Of a DNA stretch of 64,000 nt, positions 1-13,600 are shown piece after piece. The DNA is from Echinometra lucunter (Eukaryota > Echinodermata > Echinoidea > Camarodonta > Echinometridae). Below the pieces are notes generated by a model. It worked only from the letters and a program-made list of their open reading frames with translations. It did no database searches and had not been told where the DNA came from. The first letter of the stretch is position 1. Each line of letters begins with the position of its first letter. The stretch is taken from positions 38,903,667 through 38,967,666 of the forward strand of contig CM057153.1 of the NCBI GenBank assembly GCA_029962745.1, read 5' to 3'. Made by a program: the position numbers and the translations under genes.

Positions 1-981
1 ATCAGAGGAAAATAATTAGCCTTTTTAAAATTTCACTTTCAACTCTGAATCCCAAAATTAAATTGTGGCACAGTAACTACATGTTGTAGACTAAAGACTA
101 AAAAGTCTGAAAGTTGAAGAGTTCCTGAATCAGATACATGGTGTTTTGTAATTATGTTCTGATATATTACATTGTCCTCTCAGCTTTCAGATTTTCAGTT
201 ACATGTATGTGATGAGAATCATTTTGCTTTTCACCAGAAATGTCAAACTCACAAATGTTTCACCACTGAATCTTGTGCAGATGGTCCCAGCCACCTCAGC
301 CGCTGGGCTATATTTTCTTGCACACAAATGAATATGTAGCGCAAGTGCATGTAGTAACTAATTTGGGGTGACATGAGGATATAAAAATCACATTGTCATT
401 GTCATGGCCTGGTCATTACTGCCCCCCCCCCCCCGCAAGGAAATCTTGGTTAAACTTATGGATGGTTTATGTACATGTACTGTGAACCAAGCCTCGTTCA
501 TGTACCTGTAGTACACACTCATATTCTTATTTACACAATTTCATACAACTCTACACAACTAATTTACAGTGTAGAAATCTGCATTTGCTATCTACATGTT
601 CTTATCCGTGTTTCCCGCTTTCATGACGTTTGATCTAGGCTTTAAGCATGTGACTTAATCACAAATATTTAACGAGCTCTTACATGTAGAATAATGTTAT
701 GGTAGAAAAATGAATCACATTCTGTTATACATCCTATTATAGATGTAGTTATCAGTGGTCATGGACAGTAGGGTTGATGACAAATTCTTTCAATATACAC
801 ATGTGTAATTTTTTTTCAGGAAATTTGGGTTTGCCTGATATTTATTAGAAACAAGAATGTTTGAATCAATACCAACCAGTGGGAATGGGGGGGGGGGGGG
901 CAACATGATTGTACATTGTGCTTGTACATGTAGGAGAAGTGTACAGAAATGTGAATTTTGTTTTGTTTTGTTTTGTGGTAG
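1..981. other. Upstream non-coding region of GCLC (intron 1 or promoter)
   Basis: No protein-coding exon is supportable here. A T-rich tract ending in TGGTAG at 976-981 looks like a 3' splice acceptor, so the GCLC start codon probably lies in a second exon, with an untranslated first exon upstream of or within this region. Homopolymers of C (421-434) and G (889-900) and several TACATGT words are present. I found no clear TATA box and no TGACnnnGC antioxidant-response core of the kind that controls vertebrate GCLC. Confidence 0.5.
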
Positions 982-1001
982 GATTTAACCAAGACTGAAG
1001 A

Positions 1002-1151
1002 ATGGGTCTACTCTCGCAAGGTACGCCCCTTTCTTGGGAGGAGACCAAGAAGTATACTGACCATGTGCGCAAACATGGCATCCAACAATTCATCAACCTC
1101 TACCACAAGCTGAAGGATCGCCCTTGTGATACACTCAAATGGGGAGATGAG
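1002..1151 (+). CDS. GCLC: GCLC coding exon 1
   Basis: Encodes residues 1-50, from [12 protein letters not shown] to KWGDE, ending exactly on a codon before the donor GTAAGT. E50, the first acidic residue of the conserved GDExEY motif, is the last codon, so the motif is split across intron 1. About 20 nt of 5' UTR (982-1001) precede the ATG in the same exon if the AG at 980-981 is the acceptor. Confidence 0.95.
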
Positions 1152-4100
1152 GTAAGTTAATATACATAATGTATAATAGTATTAATGATAATAATAGGGG
1201 TGCTTATATAGGGCCGGTATCCGCCAGGTCTTGACGCTCATGGCGCTCAAAAATAACACATCATTAACATCATAGAGAAAATACATACATGTATTGGAAA
1301 CATTAATTCTTAAAATAAGTACAAATATAAGTAAGGAAGAATAATCTTGAACTGAGGTACATGTACCTTATGCAAATCATAATTCAAGGAAATGCTAACA
1401 GTTACGATTTAAGGGGATCCATTTACAGAGAGATGAAATTTGTCAGTTCTATTACATCTTGACTAAATGCGTCGGGTTTGACATATGTGCAGGGCATGTT
1501 GAAGTCATTGAAACTGAATGTATGCCAGGTCGGGCATGTAAATTGAGAGGGACAGGGGATTTAGTTAACTAGTTCTTTAATCCAGTGGAAAGTGAGGAGT
1601 TTGAGGGGGCTTTCAATAACTATACATTGGGCTGACCCCATTATACTAGTCATATCAATAAATTGTTTCCCTGTTTCCATAGCACTCTTTTGAAGTTCTT
1701 TTCAAGTATTTGGTGATGTTTCATTGGCACAGATGTGGAAAAAAAAAAGGTGTTGAAGATGATCGATGTTCAGATGTGACCTACAATACAAACGTAACTT
1801 TTTTCACTACCTTTTCCAAATAAATGAAATTGATTTAGGAATAACTGATTGGTTCTGATGTAAGTTCTATTTGTAGTGTTTCAAGTAAAATGAGACTTCT
1901 AAGCTAGACCATAATGGTACAAGAAAGTTATTTACAGCCCAATGCTTTGAATTTTAGGCCTAGTATGATGGTATCAATATTCTACTTAGGCAAAATAAGC
2001 AAAGAAGCATACCATGTAGATATACAGTGAATACAATAAAAAAATATACTTTCTTTCATCTTGCTCAACATAGATTTGTATACCATTTCACTTTGTTCAT
2101 TTAAGTCTCATAACACCTTCATTTGTTGTTTGTTTTTTATCAGATTGAGTATATTGTTGTGAAGCAAGACCATAAGAACAAGAAGGCTCGAGTGTTTCTA
2201 GTGGCTGATCGTCTCCTCCCTGTTTTGCAAGAGCTTGAAAAGAATCAACCAAGGTACAGAGAGCATTCAAATAATAGCTGCCAATATTAGAGTTAGCATT
2301 TTTTTTGTAAACTGAAATGTGGAATTTCTGTAACAAATACCCATAAAGTCTAATCTACATGTAGAACATAGTGCCTATCCAGTACATTAAAGCCGAACGA
2401 GCAAAACAAAAGGAAAAAAAAGACATGCAAGTGGCTGTTTTAACAGATTCAGTAACCTCAAATACAATGTGAAAGAAAGAAAGCTAACGTACATGCATCA
2501 TTATATGATTTATGGATATTGGAATTTTCAAGAGATGAACACAGATCTCTATACTTAGAAATAGAATTTATTACTAGAATTTTAAATTGTCACTATACAA
2601 ATTAGGTTTTCATTACTGGTTTCTTACTTCTCATTAAAAAAAAAAAAAAAAAAAAGAAGTGAAAATGTTAAGCAGCAAGTTTGAATTGTGAGTAAAGGTA
2701 TATGTATCTTAATAAATATGCATCCTAAGACCTAGGATGAAGCATGCTTCAAGGGGCTTGCAAAATATGACTTTCAGCAAATATTAGTCACTTTTTTCCC
2801 CATCTTTCCTTTTCTTCTGTCAGTGAGAGTAAGACCACATGGGCACCAGAATATGCTAGCTTTATGGTTGAGGGAGTACCAGGCAAACCCTATGGAGGTC
2901 TCATGGCACATTTTAATACTGTTGAAGCTAACATGAAACTCAGGTAAGAGAGTTGTTTGTGGAATTTGAGATTGATGCCCAGTTCAATTTAAGATTGATT
3001 TTTTTTTTTTTTTAAGTGCCTTAAGCATTTCATCAAAATTGAAAAGATGCTATAGAAATCCTAAGTATAGTGTATTATGATTATTATTATTGATGCCCAA
3101 GTCAGTAAACATGAGCTGTACTAAATAGCTTTTGATGTTTTGCATGATATTTGAATATTCTGTGTGCATACATGTATGTTGCAGATCATGATGGGAGTCT
3201 GGAATACTGATAATGACTAAATAAACACAACAAAAAAATTAACTCCCCCCTAATTCAGACATTAAAGGAAAAAAGTCACTTTTCAAAAGTCACAAGAGTC
3301 ATTTTGGGAAGTTTGTGAAACAGGATATTTCTGGCGTTTTTTTAGTTCTGTTGATGTGTTTTGAGGTTGTACCATGGTTGAGAGACAAAATTGCTAACGA
3401 TAAAGCAAGAAATGCTGAAAATTTACTGTTTAATGCCGGAAAACAACTACCTGGTATTTTCACATAATGTACTGACTCATGTTGGTTGATGCCAATTTTT
3501 TCCACAAACTGAATGGATTTTGCAGATATAGGAGGGCTGAACATCTTTTTCTCAAAAAAAACTGTGTTCACCCAACTGTGATAAACCTGAAAAGTGTCAG
3601 GGATAGGCATGACTGGGTCAAACAATGGAAGAATTCAAATTTGCCAAGGGTTTGTTTCACAGAGCCCCAAAATGACTCTTGTGACTTCTGAAAAGTGACA
3701 TTTTTTGCTTTTAATGTTTGCTCACTCATGCATGACTTGACGTATCAATCTCATTTTCACACAGAAGTTAGTCAATAAGTGTAAAAACACTTCTGCCAAA
3801 TTATTTTGCTCAAAAAAAATTTCATTAAAAAGTTATGCTATTTTGAAATAGGGGGGAGTTACTTTTTTTGTTGTGTTTATATAGATGCACAAAATCCAGC
3901 CAAACTTTTAATTTAGGGTTGAGCATGCAAGTAAATGACATGCTGGCAGTTTGGTAGATAATGCCAATCAAATAAGAAAGGTAAGGGCATCAGTGTTAAG
4001 CCCAGATGATGTGTCATTCTTTAGAACAGCTGGAATCATATGAGATATATGGGGTAGTACTGTAAAGAGGAAAAAGAGGTGTGTGAGAGGAAGAAGAAGG

Positions 4101-7100
4101 GAAAAGGAAGGGGAAGAAGGGGGAAATAGAGAAAAGGGAGAGATAACAAGGAGGGGGAGGAGGAGAAGAAGAAGAAGAAGAAGGAAAGAAAGAAAGAAAG
4201 AAAAAGAAAGGAAGAAAGAAAAAGGGAGAGATAATGAGGAAGAGGAAGAGAAGAACAATAATAATAAAAGAGCAAGAGAAGACGAAAAAAGAGAAAGATG
4301 AGAAGAAGTAGTTAAAGAAAAAAAAAGAAAGAAGAAAATTAAGAGAATGATGGAGCAGGGAAAAGATAAGAGAAAGGAGGAGAGAAATAAGAGAAAATGG
4401 AAAGAAAAATGAGGAGGAGGAGAATGAAAAGAAAAGTTAGAAAAAAGATGAAAAGGGACATGGAGGAGGAGAGGGAGAAGAGTAAAATAAAAAAGACAAA
4501 GAGATTTGAGGAGGAGAAAAAGAAGAGGAAAGGATGGATAAGATAAGAGAAGAAAAAGGAGATAAAGAATTAGCGGAGGAAAAGGAAGAAGAAGATGAAG
4601 AGGAAAGAAGATAGAAAAATGAAGGGGTGGAATGATTTTATATGCAATATTACTTTTTCCATTTCTTACAGACGGCAACAGGTCTTGAGTGTACTAAACA
4701 GTGAGGAAGGTGAAACATGCCTTAGTTTGACAGTCTTTCCAAGGTAAGAATGACTTTGCTTTTTATTCACAAGATTGCAGGAAGTGCTGTATACACAGAT
4801 TTACTACATGTATGTCACATGTAAGACCCCTAATCTCTGCCATTGTTGAAATAGGTTTTATCTGCAACTTACAGAAGTACATGTATCATCATCAAAATGG
4901 TTATTTACATGTACATGGTCCAAAGTATAATCTGTAATTCTTGAGTGTATACTTTCTTTAAATACATTTCTTCAGGCAGTATGCATGTATCTAGAAATAG
5001 ACATATTTACACTCATGTGATAAACAAAGTGTCAGTAGCAACATAGACTGGATAGCATTTCTGTTTCACTTACATGTCTTTTTTGTTGACATTATTTGGT
5101 CCTCCCCCCCCCCTTTTTTTTTTTTCTTGTCTTTTATTGGCTCTTACATGTAGCCTGTAAGAAGTCAGTCTGTAGTGGAAAAACAGAGGGAGAGTACTGA
5201 TAAAAAAAAAGGGAAAAAGTGCATTTTTCTACCTGCAACTGTACTGTGGTGTCTTATGCATCCATAGGAAACCTTGTTTCTCCTTTTTGACAGTTCAGAG
5301 CTGTAGCAGGGATATTCTCTTCCTTTAATTGGTATCTATGTCTACGTCCTTTCCCAAAATTCATATGACAATATATCCAATGTTATAAGGAACTTTCAAA
5401 TGGTGTTCCTATACAGAAAGATGCATGAAGTGATGTGGAATAAAAATTTAATCACCTTTATCATTCCTTTAAAAATAGTGCCTTTAAAACATCTTTGTAA
5501 AAATTTAAAACATTTCATCGTAATGTTCATTTCTGTGTTAAGGATTTACTGATTTTTTACATTGTATTTATAGTGCATTCTCATCTCTTTATCACTCCTT
5601 ACGGCAGTCCAGCCTCTTGCATGCTCACTCAAGCTCTGCAAACACAAATGACCTTTGTTTGCTCTATTACTTGGCAAAAAGTTTGTATAGAGGATCTGAT
5701 ACCTTGTTCCAAGTATTTTTAGATATCCCTTCGTGCCTCAAAGGGCTTACAAAAGCATTACATTGCAAATTTCTCCCAGGAATTCCGCTTTGATATTCCA
5801 TTGTGACAGACAATTTTATAAACACATTTGCCATGTTTTATTCTTATAACTCTGAATTTGGGGTAGTGCATATGGGGAATACCGAAATGACACACGTAGC
5901 TTTGATGCTGCCCCAGTGATGCATGTATTAATTTCTCATAAATGTTGAAGTTATTAGTCACTTAAAGGTATTGAGTAACTTTGTGAGCCGCCGATTTAAA
6001 AAATTCTTAAACTAAAATGAAACATGTATGAGTACTTGAATTTGTACTCAAAAAACCCTGAAACCAACCATAATTTGGAATGAAAAGCTGTAAATAAGAC
6101 GCAAACCATGATTTTATTATTTTTGATCTCAGAGACAATAAATAAGAAGACCGTTTTGTTCGAGTTAAAAAATACTGTTATCTGCCTGCCTCCCTCCGCG
6201 TGATACGCCAGTACACACAGTTCGGCCCGCTGAGCCATGTGTGCATGCGCACTCCTTATGTCTTGTCTGTGCAACTGACCCGATATACTTTTCAAACATT
6301 GGTTCACATTTCTAATATTTGAAAATAACTTCCTGTGGATATTATACTTTGAAACTTTCAGGCTGGTATTTTTACGCTAGAACCCTTATGTTCATCTCGC
6401 TTTCAAGCAGCAAAATGATTCTTTTAGATCATAACAGTGTTAACCAATGTCTTTAAGCGGAGGTTCAGGAGTGGGAAGAGTGCACTTTCGCAGCTGAAAT
6501 GAAAATGACTACACCTACATCCAAAAAACTGACGTTCTTCATTTAGATGCATTATTTCTTTTCTTTTACTTTTGAAGTATTCAGTTACATTGAGATTCAG
6601 TTTTTGATATGACATGTTCTGTGTAACTAATGAGTCTGTTACATTGTATCAGCCCTTCCGTGTTTATATTTTAGTGAGCAAACGCTTGTATTGAATTCAA
6701 TACATTATATTCAGTGGCATTTTGAGAGCCGGGAGTGCTGTCTAGATTAATGCAAGTGTCACAGAGTACACACTGGTCTAAAAATAATTCGTTGAAAGAA
6801 ATTCAAGTTGATATTCATTTCAGTGAGGAAATTTGTTTGAGGTTTTAAAGGGAGTCAAATGTAAATAAAGAGACAGATAGATAGAAGGTTAAAGGGAAGA
6901 CAAAATAAAGATAGAGAGAAGGGAGAAATGAGGCCAAAGAGAGAGAGAGAGTAAGATAATGAGAAATATAGCGAGGGAGAGAGAAAGAAAGAGAGAAAAA
7001 AATTTAGAGATGATGGAGGAGGATGTACAAGCATTTGTGTAATATTTGGAGAGAAGGAAGAGGGAAGATGGTGGAAGATGAGCACTGGCATGAATCCACT

Positions 7101-7630
7101 TTGAGGAGTGGGGGGGGGGGGAATGATCAACTTTTTTTGCTGATGTTTTTTTTCTGTCGAACTCACAATTAAGTGTATAAACACACGCCTTCACCTACCT
7201 ACACACATTTTACTTTTTATCTTGCGAGCGAGCAAGCTAAAAATTACCACTTTTCTGGTTTTCAATCGCATTTTCAAATAGAAATTCTATAATATGATGA
7301 GCGAGCGAAGCGATTGAGCCAAAAATAACCACTTTTAATTTGAATTTATTTCACATCTCTTAAAAAAATAGTATTGTAGTTTTCACTCGCATTTTCAAAT
7401 GAAAATTCTAAAATATGATGAGCGAGCGAAGCGTGTGGGCCAAAAATAACGCATTTTCAAATAGAAATTCTCGTATATGATGGTTGTTCATGACAGATTA
7501 TAAAAATTTTTATTAACTGATTGATTCAAATACCATTTCTTCCTTAAAAAGCGGGGGGGGGGGGATATTTGTACACACCATCCCCCCTCTCAAAAAAGTG
7601 GGGTGATATATCCCCCCATCCCCCCCCCCC

Positions 7631-7671
<41 letters not shown>

Positions 7672-10600
7672 ACCCCCCCGCTGGGATTTACACCAGTGAA
7701 GATGAGAGAAATCAAGTGTGGAAGAAAGAGAGAGTGAAAGAAAGAAAGAAAGAAAGAGGGAAAGGAAGTGGAATGTAACGGGAAAAACAGTCTTGCTAAA
7801 TGTGAAACAGAAAACCATATGTGGAAATTATTTAGCTGCATGCATGCTTTTCCTCTGATATGACAATATAATTGTTTTACAACCATGTGTTATCTTTTAA
7901 AATCCATCACAGACTTGGTTGTCCAGACTTCTCTGTACCTTCATATTCTCCGAATCCATCAGATGAAGGAGTTACCAAGTCTATTTTTCTCCCAGATGAA
8001 ATCATTCATAATGCACATCCAAGATTCAGGTTAGTGTTTTGTAAATATTACAGATTTCAAGTCAAAGTAATTATATATTACTGCATACCATGTGAAATCA
8101 TCTTGTGTAATTATTTAGATGTAGAACAAATTATCAGTAATAAATTGAGGTATTGATATGTAATTTAAAGATTTACCTTTTTTGAACGCATATTGGTTTA
8201 AACGGAGCAAAGTCCCACTATCTATTTTCTGTGGCAAGTCATTTAATGATTTCTACATGTACAAACAACAGTCGTACATTTACTTCTTTCTACTGTTTTT
8301 GTATTCTATAATCTTAATACTATGAATTTTATTTAGCCATGGTGCAATGCATTGAGGCAAGTCTGTTAACCATCTAGGAAATGATTTGTGTTTTCTCCAG
8401 AACATTGACCAAGAACATTAGGAAAAGGAAAGGAGAAAAGGTGGCCATCAATGTACCAAGTGAGTTGAAGGATATTTTATCAAAGTTATGTTGAGAAGCC
8501 TTACAAAAAAAACACACAGATGATTTAGAAAAAATACAGAAATGTGCAATGAGAATTATACCCCCCCCCCCATGGCTTTGGAAGTCTCAGCAATATCACC
8601 ACACTAAAAGCTTGTATACTGTCCAAAACTAGAGCAGTTTTGTGTACAAAATGATTATCAAGTGGGATAAATGACAGAAGATTTGAGGTGCAGTGCTGGG
8701 TATTTTTTAAAACAGTTCACCATTTTATGTTTGTGTGAACAGGCATTTAAAAGGTTATTTTTATGCCTCCGCCCTCCGTAAGTGGTGCCGGAGACATTCG
8801 TTTTGGGGTCGTCCGTCCGTCCCATTTTCGTTCTCGCGATAACTTAAGAGCCGTTTGAAGGATCAACTTCAAACTTGGCTCGTGTATGCATATGGGAGGG
8901 ACAATGATCTGATTAGATTTGGGGGACACAAGATCAAAGGTCAAAGGTCATAGAGGTCATTAGTTACATGGAAATGGTTCGTTCTCGCAATGACTCAATA
9001 ACCATTTATCAAGTCAACTTCAAACTTGGCTCATGTATGCACATGGAAGGGACAATGATCTCAGATTTTGGGGTCTCAAGGTCAAAGGTCATAGAGGTCA
9101 TTATGTACATAGAAATGGTTCATTCTCATGATAACTCAATAACTATTTGATGTATCAACTTCAAACTTGGCTCATGTATGCATGTGGGAGAATGGTCTGA
9201 TTAGATTTTGGAGTCTCAAGGTCAAAGGTCATAGAGGTCATTATATACATGAAACTTGCTTGTTCTTGCGATAAATCAACTCTGACTCTGTGACGGTTCA
9301 ACTTCAAACTTGGCTCATGTATGCATATGGAAAGGGCAATGGTCTCATTAGAGTTGGGGGTCACAAGGTCTAAGGTCAAGGTCAAAGATGTCATTGTAGA
9401 AATGAAAATAAATCAACATGAATGTACCATCTATTTCCGATCTGGCAATGGCGGAGGCATAAATTTTGACCTCGCGCAGTCGAGGATTCATCTAGTATTT
9501 TACAACAGTCACAATGCCTACATGTACATTTTGAAATTCTCATACATGTACATGTAGATGGTGATTCTCGTTATTCTTAGCTGATCCATGAGTTCATTTC
9601 TTCTTATAGTTTTCAAAGATACCAACACACCAAGCCCATTTGTAGAGAAGTTTGATAATGACCATGATGGAGAATCAGCACGAGCTGCTCAACCAGACCA
9701 TATCTACATGGATTGTATGGGTTTCGGTATGGGTAACTGCTGCCTTCAAACCACCTTCCAGGCATGTAACATCACAGAAGCAAGGGCACTCTATGATCAG
9801 CTCACTCCACTTACACCCATTCTGGTAAGTTTAACACACTCTGGTAGGTTTTTACATCTACATGTATACTGGTTAGTCCTACACCCATATTACAAGAAAA
9901 ACTACACCTTTAGAGCACTTAAGCCCCTCTCCCCCCCCCCCCCCCTATGAGAATATGTATGCAAGGTCAGAGGCAGAGAAATATTTTCAAAAAAATACAT
10001 CATAAATTACCATTTGATTTCTATTGTTACTTTGTGCTTGTAGTCCTTATTGTCCCAATTTATATATTTGCTAGGGTTCTGCCTCCAAAGGCCAATGGCC
10101 TATGCTGTTCCCTTCCAGATATTTGTTTCACTGTACTGTATTATTATTTATATTATATTGGATGGCTCTGAATGGGATACCAGAGAATATTCCATGAGTT
10201 AAGACCAATGTTGCAATGAGAGGAATATTTCTGGTATTCCATGAAATAAAGCCATCCATTATAATTATCATAATCTGTGCCCAACAAGAAAGAGATTTAA
10301 AATTCAATAATCAAATCATTTTAGCAACCAAAAAGGACATTAATTTTGATCACACAAGTTTGACTTACCTCTTTATGACGTCATCCAAGTATCATTTGCA
10401 CAGGCGAAGAGACCATGGAAAATACGGTATAATATTGTACAGCTAATTTTGTACATGAGCCACTGGAATTCGGCGTTTTGTACAATATGCTCTGATATTG
10501 TACAGACAAATCATGAAGACAAAAAATATGCGTTTTTAATGCACCGCCAAAATGTGTATATAGATAATAATTCTATATATTTGTCACTTTTTGTATTGTT

Positions 10601-13600
10601 ACTGCTTTTAATGGAGTGTTTTCAATGGAATATGCAATTGACTGCTAGGTACGATCAATTAATGGAATGATCAGTTGATTAGCCATTTGTAACACAGCCA
10701 ATATGATGGGGTTATAAAACCTTTTTTATATTTTTTTTTACATGTACACTGTAAATTAATGTTTGTATTTTAAGTAACAAAAAAAAATATGTTTCTGCTC
10801 TCTTGAAGTTAATGTTGTTTCCTGTAAATACATGGTAAACTATTTTTGTATCTTCTGTTTGTTGGCAGATGGCTCTAAGTGCAGCTTCTCCAGTGTTTCG
10901 TGGTTACGTCTCTGATGTAGACTGCCGTTGGAATATCATTTCAAGCTCAGTAGATGATAGAACAAAGGAAGAGAGAGGTCTAGAGGTACACATATGTCAT
11001 GAAATAAATTAATCTATGGAAGATGACGAAAATCTATTTTTTTTTGTATATAAAACATCAAATATGGGCATATCGCCTTTGCTTTTCATTGTTAGTTTCC
11101 ATAAGTTTATAAATTGCTCTAGTCAACAATGCTACATTAGTTAAGGATACTAATACTTATTCACACACACTCAACACTTGACAATATCATTTAGAACACA
11201 TCATTCATAAGGTTTTAGAGGACAGATATGTGTTTTATTAGGTATTGATCACACCACCTACAGCTTAAGTCCTATCCAAGGGACTGGTTTATGCTTTTAG
11301 ATATCAAAGTAGAAATTTGCTGCTTCAAGTTCAATTTGACTGAGTAACTGAAAAGTAATAATGGAGAAATCGGGCACTAGTGCATCAACTAGGTATTGAA
11401 TCTGGGCCTTCTTGTAATTGAGATTAGTGCTGTAACATCACGGTCATTTTCAATTCCGTTTAACGGGGAGTCAAAACCGAACGGTTTTCGGATAAACGAA
11501 AATATCACACCTTTCCCAAAGTTGCCGCCTATTACTAGTATTGAAAGTAGTGCTGTCAGCCGGTCCGGGATCGGGATCAAATCCCGGCAGTGTCAGGCCC
11601 CGAGACGGTTCCAGTATCAATCGATTGAGACCATATCCCGGCAGAAAAAATAAATAAACAACTTATTTATTAAGGTTGTAAACTTTAGTAATTTTACTTA
11701 CAAAATACCGTACGAGAGAGCTCATGCATAGATCTATTTGGCTTTCACTGCGATTGTATTGCGCAATAATTCGCTGCGCCGTATTCATGTTCGTTTTCTA
11801 CACATAGCTGAAGACACCAGTGAACGTACGGTCAACAAACGTTTTTCTAGTGCTGTGGTAAGGGTAGTACGAAATTGTTGCTTATTTCAGTTATCAGTGA
11901 AAAGTTGCAAAGACGAAATCCCATAGACTAGTACAGCATTTTCTCTCGCGGAACCATTCTTTTATACATGCTGAAGGTATCGATCATTTTTAATTCTCAC
12001 TTTAAAGAGTGTGTACTTTTGCTGCACATCGAAAGTACATGTACGGATAGCACATATCAATGATTAATGAGGCGATCTCTATGGGCGATTCCCGATCTTC
12101 AAATTGGCTTCGAAAGCTCTGCTCATTGTACTTTTTGCGGAATGTACATATTTTTGTGTTGGCGGGCGATCGCGAGCCAGTAAACAAATCAAGTGTGCGT
12201 TACATACATCCGAGTGTATCGCTTGTGAAATACAGTACGGAGGTGCTGCATCATCCGCGTCCGCACCACGACATACGAGTGACGTGAGGGACCAATTTTT
12301 TGGTGAGCTTATCAATGGTTAGCTGACGTAGTTTAAAAACTTTGCGTTAAGAAAGATCACTAGTAAAGACACAGCATCGAAAGTCTTGGAGTTGATTTAT
12401 GATGACAATTAAGTCAGAAAAACTTGAAATATTACAAGTAGCTACACAGACAATGTGTAATCCATGGCTGACAGTAAATCTCTGTTCATCCGAAACCGTC
12501 AAATTGAAAACGGTTAGTGGCATGGGCGGTCGTTTACCGGATGGAAAAACGTTTGACTACAGCACTAATTGAGATCATACATGTATCTCTAGCACTGAGC
12601 TATCACTTCTTCTCTGTTTCTATTCCTCTGTTAAGGAGCTGAAAGAAAATCGTTTCAAGATCCCCAAGTCTCGTTACAGCACTGTAGACTGCTATCTCTC
12701 GCCTGCTGGTGAAAGGTACAATGATATTGATCTTGTTCTGGATGAGGAGCTGTGTCAGGACATGCTCAATGCTGGTGAGTTTGTATGAAAATCTATAGAC
12801 AAGAACATTAGTTAGTACAATTGCATCTGTACTGCTAATTGTCGCACGTGCTATTCTGTGCAATTTACTATAATCCTATGACAAATTTGATTAGACAAAT
12901 TGTTTTCAGTTGTGAGATTACAATATAACATTCATTTTTTTATAACATGATTTTTTTTTTTTTTTCATTTTTTTTTTTTCATTTTCTGGTAGTAACCAGT
13001 ACAGAATATTGGTGTTTATTTGTTGTTGGTTTTTTTTTTTTTGGCTGCTGTCAGGTAGTTGGCGAGTTGTGCTCTATAAATCTAAAAACTGATTCTCTCC
13101 ACTTAAACTTGACTGAAGTTAGACCACTTATGTGAATACTTGCCAGGGTATTTGTCCCATGTTTTCTTTGTGTATCCAAGTATTCAAGTATTTGATTGGA
13201 AGCAATGATTAATCACTTCATTCTAAAGCCTCATTTACATATCCAGCTGCAGACCCCTTGTTTTTTGAGGGTTTTGCTTTTTGTTGTTGTTTTTTTGTGG
13301 GGGGGTAGTGTTTACTTAGGGCATAGTAAACCTCTCCACTTAAAATAATAAAATGTGCATGTATGCGTCATTGCTAATTCACGCTCAAATAAAGTAGAGT
13401 TTTATATGACTCGTGACATATTTTGCACTGACTTTATGAGAATTCCATTAGTCCACACCATTTTGCCACCAGGAGGCACAACAGATAATATTTGCCTTAG
13501 CTGGTTTTGTTTGCTTCCTCAAAATACCGTTCTTTTAACCCATTCGTGACAGGAATTATTTAAAGCCTAACTTGATCAGCTTTTATTCTTCAAGTTGGCA

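Larger units (their letters stand above)
4744..7912. other. GCLC intron 4
   Basis: No exon found. A T/A-rich middle is followed by a more complex block at 5960-6380 with no family I can name, purine-rich simple sequence at 6865-7080, the GAGCGAGCGAAGCG repeat cluster at 7225-7480 and extreme G/C homopolymers at 7553-7680. Its open frames are low-complexity or unmatched. Confidence 0.5.

Noticed and set aside
3968..4678. 236-codon minus-strand frame rich in Leu, Phe and Ser
   Set aside because: It is the complement of a polypurine tract in a GCLC intron; no stop codon can easily arise there, so length means nothing.
7569..7886. Poly-Pro and poly-Gly frames
   Set aside because: They are translations of poly-C/poly-G homopolymers in a GCLC intron.
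12636..12641. Alternative acceptor three bases downstream for GCLC exon 9 (AG at 12637-12638)
   Set aside because: It keeps frame but drops one codon (Glu) at the join. The first AG fits the pyrimidine tract and family spacing better; both may be used.
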